DNA of 64,000 bases from Epiperipatus broadwayi. Lineage: Eukaryota; Onychophora; Udeonychophora; Euonychophora; Peripatidae. Positions 1 through 11,479 of this stretch are shown one piece after another. Both the position numbers and the translations under genes were made by a program. Numbering within the stretch: position 1 is the stretch's first letter; each line of letters starts with the position of its first letter. The notes beneath the pieces were generated by a model. The model made no database searches, was not told where the DNA came from, and saw only the letters and a list, made by a program, of their open reading frames with translations. The DNA lies in the NCBI GenBank assembly GCA_028023455.1, contig JAQFVV010006222.1, forward strand, positions 482,001 through 546,000, in the 5' to 3' direction.

Positions 1-849
1 GATGGTCAATAGGACTCTCACTGAATGTAATTGTTAGTAGCATTGTTTTTCCAAAATTTGAAACAACATTTTATCAAAATATTTGGTCTCTGCAAATAGT
101 GACATTTATATAAAATATGTAAACTAAGTATTGACACCTCAGAAGTTCAAATTAATAATATACATCTAGAACTGAGTAAAGTATCTCCTGTGGACTGTTG
201 AAAATGAAGATAATAACCAAGGGATAAATTTTATAGATAAATACATCCAAAAAAACAAGAATGAGTTTGATAATAAAATGAGTGTGAAACTAATCCAAGT
301 CAGAGGTGTCATTCACCAGGAGTCCAATGCCCAATTAGAACATAAATTGGTAGGCCTGAATGATTTTTTTACATAGAAACAAAATGTTATACAAATATGA
401 GGCTGATAAAAAAATTAGCATTGAGTCATATATTAGGGATTTAACAAAATATTGGATGTAACTATAATAAACTAATAAATACAGTTAAAACTTTTTATAA
501 TAACAGCAACAATGTAGCTAACAATGTTAACCTATTTTCGAAAGATCTGCACAGACACTTTCCATGTGGGATTCAAATCACCCTCTCTCTCAACAATCTT
601 TTAAAGAACACTAAGGACAGAATTTCTTTAAACATGCCCACTTTATAAAATTTCATTCCCTTCTGTTTGTAACAGGGAACCTCAAGCAAATAGGTCAATG
701 AGAGTTCAAGCATACATATTTATATAATTACAGCAAAGCCAAACCAATTTGATATTTTTTGATCATGAGCAGGTTATAGTACAAAATCACAACAATTAAT
801 CCAAAGCAAAACTAAAACATCAGACAATAGATGTTTTATATGATTAGAA
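1..849. other. Non-coding AT-rich stretch
   Basis: No reading frame, RNA gene or clear repeat is visible. The segment lies just beyond the 3' side of the LINE relic that follows, so part of it may be the decayed 3' end of that element. I could not recognise any motif to support that. Confidence 0.4.
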
Positions 850-1900
850 AAAAAAAAAAATAAGTGCATAGTTTTCAATCAGTCATAAGCTAACGAAATT
901 AACTTGTTAGTGATATTTTTAAAATTCAGCAGGGAATCCCAGACTAATCCAAGAATCTTAAAAGTTTGTACAAAATGTATAATATAATCTTCCAATGTTA
1001 TATATAAAGCCATATTCTCAAATCTATGAAAACCAATTCTAGAACAAATAAAGCAACAGTAAGTTCAAAACATCCAAATTCAAACAATGTTTTTAGATAT
1101 CTCTATCATAGCTATTAAATCACATACAAGCTCCCTCAAACTCTTTAAAAAATAACTTGAAGAAAAATCCAAATAAAACTGAGTATCATGAGAAAAACTA
1201 TGATAAGTAGAAATAAAATTCCAAATCTGATGTATATACATTATATAAAATGAAACCAATAACCGAGCTCTGAATGAGATATGAGATTTTAAAAGTGAAT
1301 ATGACAAAATAGTTAAATCAGTATCATTGGCTTCCTATCCATGAAGTAACAATTCAAAAGATCATAGCCCAAACAAAACTATTTTAATATGGCTTATAGA
1401 AGTTCCTTAGAGTGCATGACAACTATAATCTAAACAGCCACGAGTCATATGGTTTGAATTATCAAGACTTCTTGCAATGCCATCAGTTAGATCAGCCATG
1501 GTAGTAGATGAAACATATCCTTTCCTAAATGCTGACTGTTTAATAGTAAAATATTATTTTTTTAAAAGTGAATTTATTTGATTATAAACATTTTCCCAAG
1601 TAATTTAGCTAAAAGAGTCAAACAAATCTGAAAAAGTTAAAGAACAATTTACCTTAGGATAAAATGAAACTAGATAGTCACAATCTACAACTATTGTGAG
1701 ATACAAAGAAAGGTGGCAGAAAAAAAAAAATAGCAGCTTTGATAAGATACAAGAGCCAATTAGAAGTAGTGTAAAAACAAAAATAAAAATAAAAGGTTCA
1801 AAGAATAAAATCCTAAATACATATAGTATATACATCGTTGATTAAATAATATAGAATAATTTGAAAAGCTTTGAATTCATCTCACAAAATGAATATTTGG
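850..1900 (-). pseudogene. Decayed LINE reverse transcriptase (Jockey/CR1-type group)
   Basis: On the minus strand, three frames stitch into a non-LTR reverse transcriptase. The segment at about 1537-1417 reads SAFRKGYVSSTTMADLTDGI, which matches the family's 'Q-x-FR-x-x-x-STT-x-A-x-x-x-L-x-D' region upstream of catalytic motif A. The segment at about 1273-1217 reads SSVIGFILYNVYTSDLEF, which corresponds to 'GVPQGSVLGPLLFNIYINDL' (motif B). About 1200-1080 contains HDTQFYLDFSS, where the catalytic YADDT box is degraded. Upstream, about 1640-1590 gives LAKLLGKMFI, resembling the 'S-x-x-x-K-x-x-E-x-x-I' stretch. Numerous stops and frameshifts break the frame, so it is inactive. The order of motifs along the minus strand is correct for a reverse transcriptase. 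Clade assignment is tentative, and no 3' tail or target duplication was identified. Confidence 0.65.
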
Positions 1901-4124
1901 CATTGAACTCATATTTATATATGTAGACACATACTAAGTGAAATCTCCACAGCATTAAACGGTAATGAATATTTTATTAAAAAATAATTCTGTGCACTAG
2001 AATTTTTTATCACTTTGCCCTTCTTTCTAACTCTTATTTCAGTCTTTTTTCTTTTTTTTTTAATAGCAAAACTATCTAGTATAAAATAAAGTCTTTATTA
2101 TTGTTATTTTCTCTATTCTTAGAATAAAGAAAATCCAGTGAAGCAAATCTAAAGAATCTTGAAAGATTTTACAGAAGTACTGATGAGATAGCATTTTACT
2201 GAATAGACCACATAGTTAAATTTAACATTAACTAAGATATTAAATTTCTTATGACAATATTGAACCTTACTAATGATCACTTTTAATCAGAAAACCATTC
2301 AGTACAAATTCTTGGCTAAATCAATTGAGAAAGCTAAAATAATATCGTTCTTTATCTTCATGTAAAAATTTAATAAAAAGAATGCCGGTGTTGCCTTACG
2401 GTGAAAAAAATGATAATAATTTGAAGAAAAGAATATAGAAAATGTATGTGTGCGCATATAAAAATAGTTATATGTCTTACAGTACTTCCAAATAATATAT
2501 ACATGGTTGATAAAAAAAAAAGAACAAAAACATGTTGTGCTTAATTACAAAGCCGTGGCCAAATTAATTTTTTAGAATCAGAAAACCTGACTTCCAGTTC
2601 TGTAAATGCCAGAATCCGGTAAAATACAGAAATGATTGTATTAACACATGATACAAAGAATCAAATGCGTAGAATTTCACATTAAGAAATACTTTTGAAT
2701 TAAATATACATGCATGACTACTTATATAATGCTAGTTTATGCCAAGCATGATTTTCATTTTTGTAATGTCAATCTGTTGTTTTCTTTAATATGTGTTTGT
2801 ATATCTCTAGAAATCTTACAAACTTTTTAATGTTATTATACATTGTGTACTGTGTGTAAAACCACAAGCAAACGCATATATGGTAAATTAAATATAGCAA
2901 TAACTAAAACTATTATTTTATAAATATTTACAATAGATATACAGGGACAAAATCTGCTTTGTAAAGTTCTTGAACCAATTCTAGTTCTGGCTCTTGAACT
3001 TATAAAATAATAAGCAATAATGCCATTTCATATTTATTTGGTTAATAGATACATAATTAACTGATGAATGCTCTTGGTAGTTTTCTATAATCAATCAAAT
3101 GTTCCAGATTTTTGATGCATTCCTACAAAAATGACTAAAAATCTGGAACTATTGCTCAATATAATTTTTTCAGAACAATGTTTCTCAGTATACACATATC
3201 TCATAGAAATGCCAATTTTTAAAATAAGCTAGAGATTTAACTTGTTTAGCCTCAGACTTCACTCTTCTATTTTGAATAGGCTCTAAATAGTCCTCCATAC
3301 TTGAATATTTATTTTTACAATTAAACTTTTTTTTCTATATAATATGATAATACCAAAATTATTTATTACAAATGTAAGTTTTCAAGCAATAGACATTTTA
3401 GAAATTAATATTTGATATTTTAAAAATATGAAAATAAATTTCTAAACACAGTTCTTATCTATAACAATGGAGCTTGGAATCATTGAATACATTTTTATAT
3501 TCAAAAAGTTAATAGAAAAAAATATTGGATAGTCATATGACAAATTTTTCTATTCAAAAACTTACTAGAATGACATATTAGTTGTTTGAATGATATATTA
3601 TTAAAATAAAGAAAAATTTAAAGATAATTATCATCAAAGAAAGAAAAAATATTAAAAATAAAAAATATTTATTATTATTAAAATTTAAAAAGTAATTACC
3701 ATTTAACCAAGACAATTCTAGTTTGGCATGTAGACACTCCTTCTGCTTTCCAATGAACTTTTAAAGAATTATCTTTTTAAAAATAAGAATTTTCAAAAAA
3801 AACCTTTTGACTAATATATATCTTTTACAAACATATTCTATAAATAATCTTTAATTTATAAACAAATTACTGAAAATTATAATTTTCCTGCTACTTGGCC
3901 TCAAGCTAAAACACAGCCCATCAGTAATTCTCATTTCCACTGACAAATAAGTCACCACCACCATGACATTATCATGCAAACAGGCTACTATCAATCATAC
4001 AAAAAAACTATTGTTATTGTCTAAAAGGTCTGTATAATGCTGATATATTCAAATTCATCCCCCCCCCCCCAATTAATACATTTAATAGTGTAACTGCATA
4101 AACAAAAAATGCAGAGGATGATAT
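1901..4124. other. Non-coding AT-rich stretch
   Basis: Short homopolymer and AT runs only. I see no supported gene, RNA or transposon here. A poly-C run lies near 4059-4070. Confidence 0.4.
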
Positions 4125-4257
4125 AAAGTTATAGATAAATGTCAAGCATTGGTGGTCGAGAGATTCGTGACAGCTGCTTAACAAGCAGTTGTCCCAGGTT
4201 AGCGGGTTCACTTCTCGGCTGATGCTATGACACACACAAAAAAAGTTATAGATAAAT
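4125..4257 (+). mobile_element. Short tRNA-derived SINE (copy A) with 16-bp target duplication
   Basis: Positions 4146-4225 (80 nt) resemble a tRNA. The 5' end GCATTGG can pair over seven positions (with G-U pairs) with CTGATGC at the 3' end. There is an anticodon-like arm GCTGC-TTAACAA-GCAGT and a B-box-like GGGTTCACTTC. The tRNA-like body is followed by TATGACAC and a short A-rich tail. The 16-bp sequence AAAGTTATAGATAAAT occurs exactly on both sides (4125-4140 and 4242-4257), the expected target-site duplication of LINE-mobilised SINEs. A second copy lies at 21333-21409 on the other strand and a fragment at 56612-56662. It is a SINE rather than a functional tRNA gene, because the T and D arms are imperfect and the tail and duplications are those of a retroposon. 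Confidence 0.85.
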
Positions 4258-5009
4258 TTAAAACAACACAGAGGTATAATTGCAGCACCATTGTAACACT
4301 CACAATGGCATAATCTGCATGCAATCATTGCAGGCAAAAAAAATCTGGTTAAAACACAAAGACACTCTTAAAATCAAATTTGTTCTAACAATAGCATATA
4401 AAAGGAATAGATTGACTACCATTTATCTATGGAGGGATTTTCTGCAAAATATATAAATAATAAAAGAATTCATTTGGATTTTTTTTTAAAGATGGCTCAA
4501 GATTTACAATAAATTTTGGAGGAATTTATTTCAAATAGGAAGAGCTGGTAGATTTATACACGGAGAAGTAGATAATGACTTTGTGCAGAAACTACACAAA
4601 ACATTTTAAATGTGTCATTATTATTAATATTGAATACTTCAGTTTAATAGAATGAAAAAAAAAATCTTTTATAAGTAGATATTAGCTTTATTTTAGTTTT
4701 AGCAGCAAATTAAAATTATACTTTATTTTTAAGGAAAAAAGAGAAACAGAATAATATTCCATTTATTAGCAGAATACAAAATGATTTCTTTCAAAATTGC
4801 AAATTCAACTTAATAGTATAAATAGAAAGAAAGCAATGACTTCCCTTTTTTAAAAATGGTGTTATAAAGCTGTATACATTAAATCTTATAAAAATGCTGC
4901 CAGAAAAAAACTGCACATATATTAAACATGAGAAACAATAAATAATTTTAAATTGTATTTTGTTAAAAAGTAAGTCAAAAGGTTGCAATTAATCTGTTTT
5001 TTTTGTTTG
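4258..5009. other. Non-coding AT-rich stretch
   Basis: No supported gene or repeat was recognised. Confidence 0.4.
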
Positions 5010-5783
5010 TTAACCCTTTTCTCACCTCTTATGAGACCTCTCGTCGGCAGTTAACGTCACTCTAATTCTGTTATTTTTAATGCTAGGATATTCATTTGAC
5101 AGTTATTGATTAGGTTTTCAAAAGTTCTGTAAGATGGTGCACTCTTCCGAATTATTTTACAAATAAAAAATAAAAAAAATGCATTTAAAGCTAAACAAAG
5201 AAAGAAGCTTGTCGGTGATTGGCTGTCAGCCGGCTTTCAGCTGACAAAGACATTCTGATTGGCTGGAAAGAACAAAGAAACTGCCTGATCAAAGAAAATA
5301 AAGAAAAATGCTGAGATTTTCATTTTGAATGTGATTTAAGTATTAAAAACGTATAATTTGAGAAATTAAAATAATTTTTAATAAAATATACTAAAAAAAC
5401 AAAATTATTTTCGAAAAATATTGAAGATTTTAGTAAAAATATGTAAGATTTAGCAAAAAGAAATCTTTACTTTTCCATAACGTAAAATTGAAAAAAAGCA
5501 TTTAAGTCAGCACTTCTTTGTTTATAAGTTCACTTTTAAATTTGCCGAAATTGAATAATTTATAATAAATAAATAGCAATTTATTTTTGAAAGAACTTTC
5601 GTTCACTTTCATAACCTGAAAAATTAGTAATATACTTTTTATAAACGTATCTGAGTTGAATTTAATATTATAGGCGAATATGTTTTAACAATAGGCTTTG
5701 TCTTCAGTTTGTGAGTTGGCCAATTAAAAGCTTTGATTTTTACCTCATACAACCAATAATATAATTAGCGGTTAAAAGGTTAA
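5010..5783. mobile_element. Possible TTAA-flanked MITE (piggyBac-like ends)
   Basis: The segment starts TTAA-CCCTTTTCTCACC (5010-5026) and ends CGGTTAAAAGG-TTAA (5769-5783). The terminal sequences are roughly inverted, and the TTAA duplication is the one used by piggyBac-superfamily elements. The interior has no coding potential and contains two short blocks with GATTGGCTG (near 5217 and 5260). A block at 59453-60735 has similar ends (GTAACCCTTTCAC at one side, GGTAAAAGGTTTTAA at the other) and a similar AT-rich interior, which gives weak support for a shared family. The inverted match is short and imperfect, so this is a candidate only. Confidence 0.3.
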
Positions 5784-7199
5784 TATATATTATGCTCTAA
5801 CATGTATAGGCACGCACAACCACGTAAGTTTATGATCGAAATGTGGTATCTTACGATGAGTACCTTTGGGAATTACTTCAGTGTAACCCTATGTATGCAT
5901 TTCAATCAGTCATAAATAAGTTGGTGGTATTTATAATTGTGCTGCAAATATACATGTTTAAACCCATTATTTTTTAAAACATATTTACCTCAATGCAACC
6001 TTCTTAAATAAATAATTTATAAAATTTGCTTGTCATGCCGTGTGTAAAAATAAAATGTATTAAAAAATAGAATGCTTGGGGAGATGAGGCGTAAACGTAA
6101 ATGGTCCTTAGGAAAACGATAGTCAACATTTTTTTTTGTATATAGTCTTTATACTAACCGAATGTTTTGTAAATTTTGTTAATCGTGTACCGTAATTACT
6201 AATCCTAAATAAAATATTTTTTTTGTTCATTTTTTTAAAGCAAGTTTACTGGTATGTAAACACGAAAAAAGAAAAGTTTGCAAATAAAAACTTCTTTTGT
6301 TTAAGAATTAAAAATTAAAATTAAAAATCATCTTAAACTCGTATATATATAAAATCGCACAGATGAAAAAAATTATTAAAATAAAACTTTATTAAAAATA
6401 GAAAAAGTATTTTAAAAGCAAAAACTTAAAAAAGATTTAGAGATAAAAATATATCTTTATGTTTGAAAACAAATTAATTAATGTTATTGAAAAATGGAAA
6501 TGATTATTTTAATTAGTCAAAGTGAGCTAGGCTTTGGGCATTTCAAATGTATATGCAATGGTCAGATAGGAGAGGAAAAACAATAGGAACAGAATGGCCA
6601 ATGAAAGAAATCCATCAGGAAAATCGGACCTCAACGGAAAGATCATCATCATTGATGAAGTAATGTCAATTGAATCCTTAAAATTCATATAAAAGAGAAA
6701 GTTTGATAATAAAATTTTTAGTGAGTAAAAAAAAATAAAAGTGACAACACTATATGTGTTAGTGTGGAGTTGAAGTAGAAGAGATTGAAAAGACACACTC
6801 TTCAATCCCTTCAGTCTCGTTAAAAAAGGAAAGAAATGACATCATTTTCCCAGATTGAGGACCATAGGACATCGAGGGAATTAACGCTGCTCCAAATGAA
6901 AAGCAACTGCAAGAAATTAGAAACTACGGACTTGTTAAAACCATAAGAACTTTATAAAATCTAATGAACAATATTAATTTGAAAACACTAAGAACTTTAA
7001 AATATAAACTTTCTCAGTATTTAATTTATAGAAATAGAATCCTATCTGACCAAACTAAATTCTTTATTAATAAGTAATTTTAATTTGATGTATTTCTTTT
7101 GTAAAATCATTTCCATTAATTTTTTTTTTTTTTTTTGGGTTCTTTTTAGTTTTATTTATGATTTTTGTTTTTCACTAATTTAATATTATATAAATGTTA
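5784..7199. other. Non-coding AT-rich stretch
   Basis: No supported gene. A 12-base word ATCTTACGATGA near 5850 recurs near 7853 inside the next repeat block, which suggests old related repeats. Confidence 0.35.
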
Positions 7200-8005
7200 A
7201 ACTTAAGTCGGGCGTGAATGGCTATATGGATTTGTAAAGTTATATTAGGGGAGGGTAATCTTAGGTTATTTGTTTCGTAGTTGAATTAGGTCAATGGATT
7301 GGATATATTGGTGTAATTAGTAGATGTAGTACGAGATTCGCTATGGGCAGAATCGCTTTATATGCCACACACTTCCTTTTTGGCCTATGGAATGCAATTC
7401 ATAAGTTGGCAAAATGACCGCAGTCCTTACCTATGAAGTTTTCTTTGTATTCCTCTTCTTGTCAGATAGATGTAGTATTCCTATCTGATGAGAGGCAATT
7501 TCTTCTCTTAACCTTTTGTGCTGCTGTATTTCATATTACATTGAATGCATCGATATATCAGATGAATTGATGCTGGTTTGACTGCGAACGTTTTGCCTAA
7601 GGTTAACTAAGGATAGAATATTTTCTTTCAAATGCAAATCTATGTAGTCTATTCATACTCAACACTCTAAATAAAAATGTATTAAATTTAAGTTGGGTAT
7701 GGACGCTGCATGGATTTGTTATCGGTTAATTATGTTTTGGTTTTCATATTTGATCAAAATATATAGACATTCGGTAAATAATGATACCTTATAGTGAGTA
7801 TCTAAAATGTATTTATTCGGATGTCTTTTAAGATGTTGATGCCAATGCGGCATCTTACGATGAATGCTATTGGGTTTTTTATAAATTTCCCTCTGCAATT
7901 CCATCAATGATTTTATATTTTGATCATTTATGTTTATTTTGAAATGTTTTTTACTGTGTAATCTATGTAACCGATCTATACTCAACATTATAAAATAAAC
8001 TTTTA
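7200..8005. repeat. Two degenerate direct-repeat units of unknown origin
   Basis: Two units begin alike (AAGTCGGGCGTGAATGGC near 7204 and AAGTTGGGTATGGACGC near 7690), both followed by 'tATGGATTTGT'. They end alike: a CTATGTAG/CTATGTAA word followed by ATACTCAACA (near 7640-7667 and 7960-7985). The units differ in length (about 485 and 320 bp), so internal deletions are likely. No motif of a known element was recognised. They could be decayed LTRs or satellite units. Confidence 0.4.
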
Positions 8006-8427
8006 TAAATCCATCTGTGTTAACATATAATAGTATAAAAATTAAAATATCAATTAAAATCTAAAAATAAAAGTTAAAAATCATGTTAAATGTTAAAGTA
8101 AACATACTAAAATAATAATGTTAAATTTTATATATATGTGTGCCTAAATAAATGTTTGTATGTATAATTACTGGCAGTGGCTTATTTTATTCTTTTTTTA
8201 TATATCTTAGATGGGAATTTAATATAAAATATAAATCTCTGCTATTCCACTGAGCTAGTGACAATGGGTTAACGACCGGAATCAACCAATATAATTTTTT
8301 TTTGACTTACATATCTGCCTACTTTATAAATTTTTCTAGGTTCAAATGCCTAGATGGCACCCTTGTAGTGCAGATTACATTAAGTCTCCCTTTCTCTGGA
8401 TTGTTATAATATATATATATATATATA
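8006..8427. other. Non-coding stretch ending in a (TA)n tract
   Basis: AT-rich and without a gene. A pure (TA)n tract at about 8407-8428 abuts the 3' end of the following Penelope-like relic. A weak tRNA A-box-like word on the minus strand near 8245-8262 lacks a matching B box. Confidence 0.4.
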
Positions 8428-9345
8428 TATTTAATGTTTTCATGGTTATATGATGTAGATAAAATATTTTTGAGTAAAACCATGTATTATTTTCCATTAT
8501 ATACTGATATTTTGACAAACGAGCATCCACCATTGTCAAGGTAAACTCTTGAAAGAAAATCTGTTCAATCTCAAACTGTAATGTGACTGAGTGCAAGATG
8601 AAGCATGAAAATCAGTTTGGAATAGTTTAATATTCAGAATATAAGATTTATCAAAATGTATATTTCTCTTAGTTTTAACACCCATCAATTTAAAATCAAT
8701 ATTCGAAGATATAGATAAAATAAGGTTTCCATATGGCTGGAATATGTTGTGCTTCATCAACTCTATTTAAACCAGTAGATCTCTTTAATATTTCAATTGA
8801 CTCCTCATGGTTCTCAAATCATATCTCTCCAAATTAGCAAGCATTTTTGCATTGTCAAAGTCAGGTTTGTGACCAATTTCCAAAAAATGAGAAGTAAAAA
8901 CTGAAGTGTTAATTTTTTGATTAAAAGCATTTTTATGATCCTTAATTCTGACATTTATTCATCTATTAGACTGACCTACATAGCTTCTTGAGCACTGCAA
9001 ACATGGAATTTCATAAACTCCTTGGCGTTCCAAAAATATTCTGTCTTTAGGTTTATGTAAAAATACACCAATTTTTTTGCCAGTAGAAAAAGTAGTCTTT
9101 ATATTAAAACAAGATAGTCTCCTACTGATTTTATCAGTAATCCCTTTAATATAATATAAAATTACTCTATTAAAAGAGGAATTGTCAATTCTATCCTCTT
9201 TTTTTCTTTTGGTATCAATGCTGTATAAAGCCTTACATATGATGTTTTTATTATAATCATCAGAAAATAGAATATTTTTTGTAAGTTCTATTTCTTGTCT
9301 ATATACATCATATTTGATGAGGATACCTTAGTTCAGCATACATAA
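8428..9345 (-). pseudogene. Penelope-like element relic: linker and GIY-YIG endonuclease
   Basis: Minus-strand translation, joined across a few breaks, gives the C-terminal part of a Penelope-like retroelement protein. About 9290-9200 reads SDDYNKNIICKALYSI, 9160-9060 contains YYIKGITDKISRRL, and 9040-8960 contains RQGVYEIPC followed by SYVGQSNR. The last two are the GIY-like and YIG-like halves of the GIY-YIG nuclease; next come VRIKDHK and, about 30 residues on, GHKPDFD. The spacing is correct for the PLE endonuclease that nicks target DNA for target-primed reverse transcription. The reverse transcriptase itself is missing (5' truncation), and stops interrupt the nuclease. The 3' end abuts (TA)n at 8407-8428. 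Its terminal words (TTTAATGTTTTCATGGTT, 8429-8446) recur next to the PLE foldback at 62996-63013, and a diverged version lies at 18590-18612. Confidence 0.85.
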
Positions 9346-11222
9346 ATGCAATATACAGTCATAAATAGTGATTAAACTTTTTGTATTTCATGGCTCTCAC
9401 TACCAGAAAAGTCTTAGATAACTAGCCAGACATGTTAAAGACTAACTGCACAGAATATTTGTAAGTCTTATAATAAAGATTTGATTATCATAGTTTCCAT
9501 TGACATGCAATTGCAGTGCACGCAGATCAAAATTACATTTTCTCTCAGCTCTATTTATATTATACATTTTCCAAAGAAACAATTAAAAATGTTTCACAAA
9601 TATTTTTATTATATCAGTTAATTACATTGCAAATTATTTTAATTCCTATATCAGATAAATGGAAATATATGTACATTTAATACTCATTTTATTTTACCTT
9701 ACAAAACCCAAGTCAAATGAATAAATAATAATATTTCTACTAATATAGTGATCTTATGCTAATTCTCTTTAACATGATGCCTATAAATAAATTGTTTTTA
9801 ATCCTATAATTAGTCAAGCTTTTCTATGCACATGCAATTTTTTTTCTTTTTTTATAATTTCAATTAAAATAAAAAGTAGATAACTTGAAATAAAATTTAT
9901 TTATTTTTTTTAGAAATTTTTGAATAAATGTGAAATGTTTTATGTTCATATATCTACATATATATACACACACAACACACAGCTTCTGCTTTTATAAATG
10001 TAATTCAATTTGATCTAACAAATAATCGTCTATTTTTTATAATTAATGCCCAATTTTTTTACGTTGTTTACATAAAGATTATAGATCTAAAGACACCAAC
10101 TACAGCAATAATTTACTATACTTTTCATGACATTCTTTCTTCTCTCATCTTATGAAAATCAGGGCTAGACAAAAGTTATGAATTGGACTTTTGATCTGAA
10201 ATGTTATTTTGTTTTTTAAGATTTTAAAATTGTATTTATAACTATTGAATTAATTGAATACTTAATAAAATATAACTATGATAATAAAATATTTTATTAC
10301 TTTGTTTTTTTTTTTTAAATAAAAAACATCGGATATATTTAATAGTGAATTTTGCTTAGAGGCAGAAATACAATCCCTAGACTGTCGTTACTATGATATA
10401 CTATTGTAATAAAAAACAAAAAAAAATCATTGCATTATTTATTCTAAAAGTATCTGAAAATAAGCTACATTTTTCATGGTTTGCATAGAGAGAAATTAAA
10501 ATTCTCTAATTTCAAGTAGAATAAATATATTAGCAAAATAAAATAAGTGAAGACACATCATTTAAAAACTCTGATAATCTTGTTTATGCAAAAAGCACTA
10601 TGTAAATTAATTAATTAAATAAAATCTCAAGTTGCTTTTAAGAAAATCACATCTGTCTTGGGTAAAATAATAATCATTTAACTTCCTTGAAAATGATTGT
10701 TCGTTTACTAAAATTTCATCAATTAATTAAACCTTCAAACTAAATCACTGCAGAAATAATAAACTAAATAAACACAATATTTTTATTAACATTGAGCAGA
10801 AAAAAAGATATTAAAAATACTGTATATTAGAACAGATGTAGTTAAAATTTTAATATTTGAATTTAATGTTATACTGAAATAAAAGGTAAACGGGCACTTT
10901 ATTACACAAACATATATATTAATAAATTTGAACTGTTAAAATAATAATAAAAAAGTCACGCTCTTGATTATTAGATAAAGAATATAGAAAATTATTTATT
11001 TTAAAAATTATAGAAATATATCTATATGCATATGGATATGTTTTTGCCATGATTTAATTTCGAAATTTATAGCTCATGGATAATGTGTTTTTAGATAAAT
11101 ATCAATATTCGCTACAGAAAAGAATTTAATATTAAATAAAATAACCTTCGATTTTTGAATGAGATCTTAAAGCAAGCAGAGCAAATAACTAATGTTCACT
11201 CCATATGTTGATGTCATTGCAG
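9346..11222. other. Non-coding AT-rich stretch
   Basis: No supported gene, RNA or transposon. The sequence is very AT-rich with homopolymers. Confidence 0.4.
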
Positions 11223-11271
11223 CTGTTATTAACACGGATGAACTACTCAACAACATGCATCTACCAGCATG
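11223..11271 (+). other. Possible 49-nt exon between splice-like sites
   Basis: The segment is preceded by ATTGCAG (acceptor-like, with only a weak pyrimidine tract) and followed by GTAAGG (donor-like). Two of the three frames are open. One begins upstream at an ATG near 11193 and reads NTDELLNNMHLPAW just before the donor. I do not recognise the peptide, and no neighbouring exon was found, so this may be chance. Confidence 0.15.
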
Positions 11272-11479
11272 GTAAGGTTTTTTACTTATGGGTTAAGATC
11301 AAGAAACACTATAATCTTCCTTCTCAGTTAATTGATATATCAACCGAAATATTTGTTAAGTTTTCTAGAAGGCAGAATGAGCACATGCGTGAATGAACAT
11401 TTTATCTAATAACTATCTATAATCATGAACTAAATCATTGCTCTTATTTCCAGAATACAATAAAGTTGCCAGACAAAAA

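Noticed and set aside
4146-4225. A genuine tRNA gene
   Set aside because: Imperfect arms, A-rich tail and 16-bp target duplication fit a SINE better. Copy B at 21333-21409 likewise.
8245-8262. tRNA A-box-like word on the minus strand
   Set aside because: No B box at suitable distance. The same applies to 40626-40641 on the plus strand.
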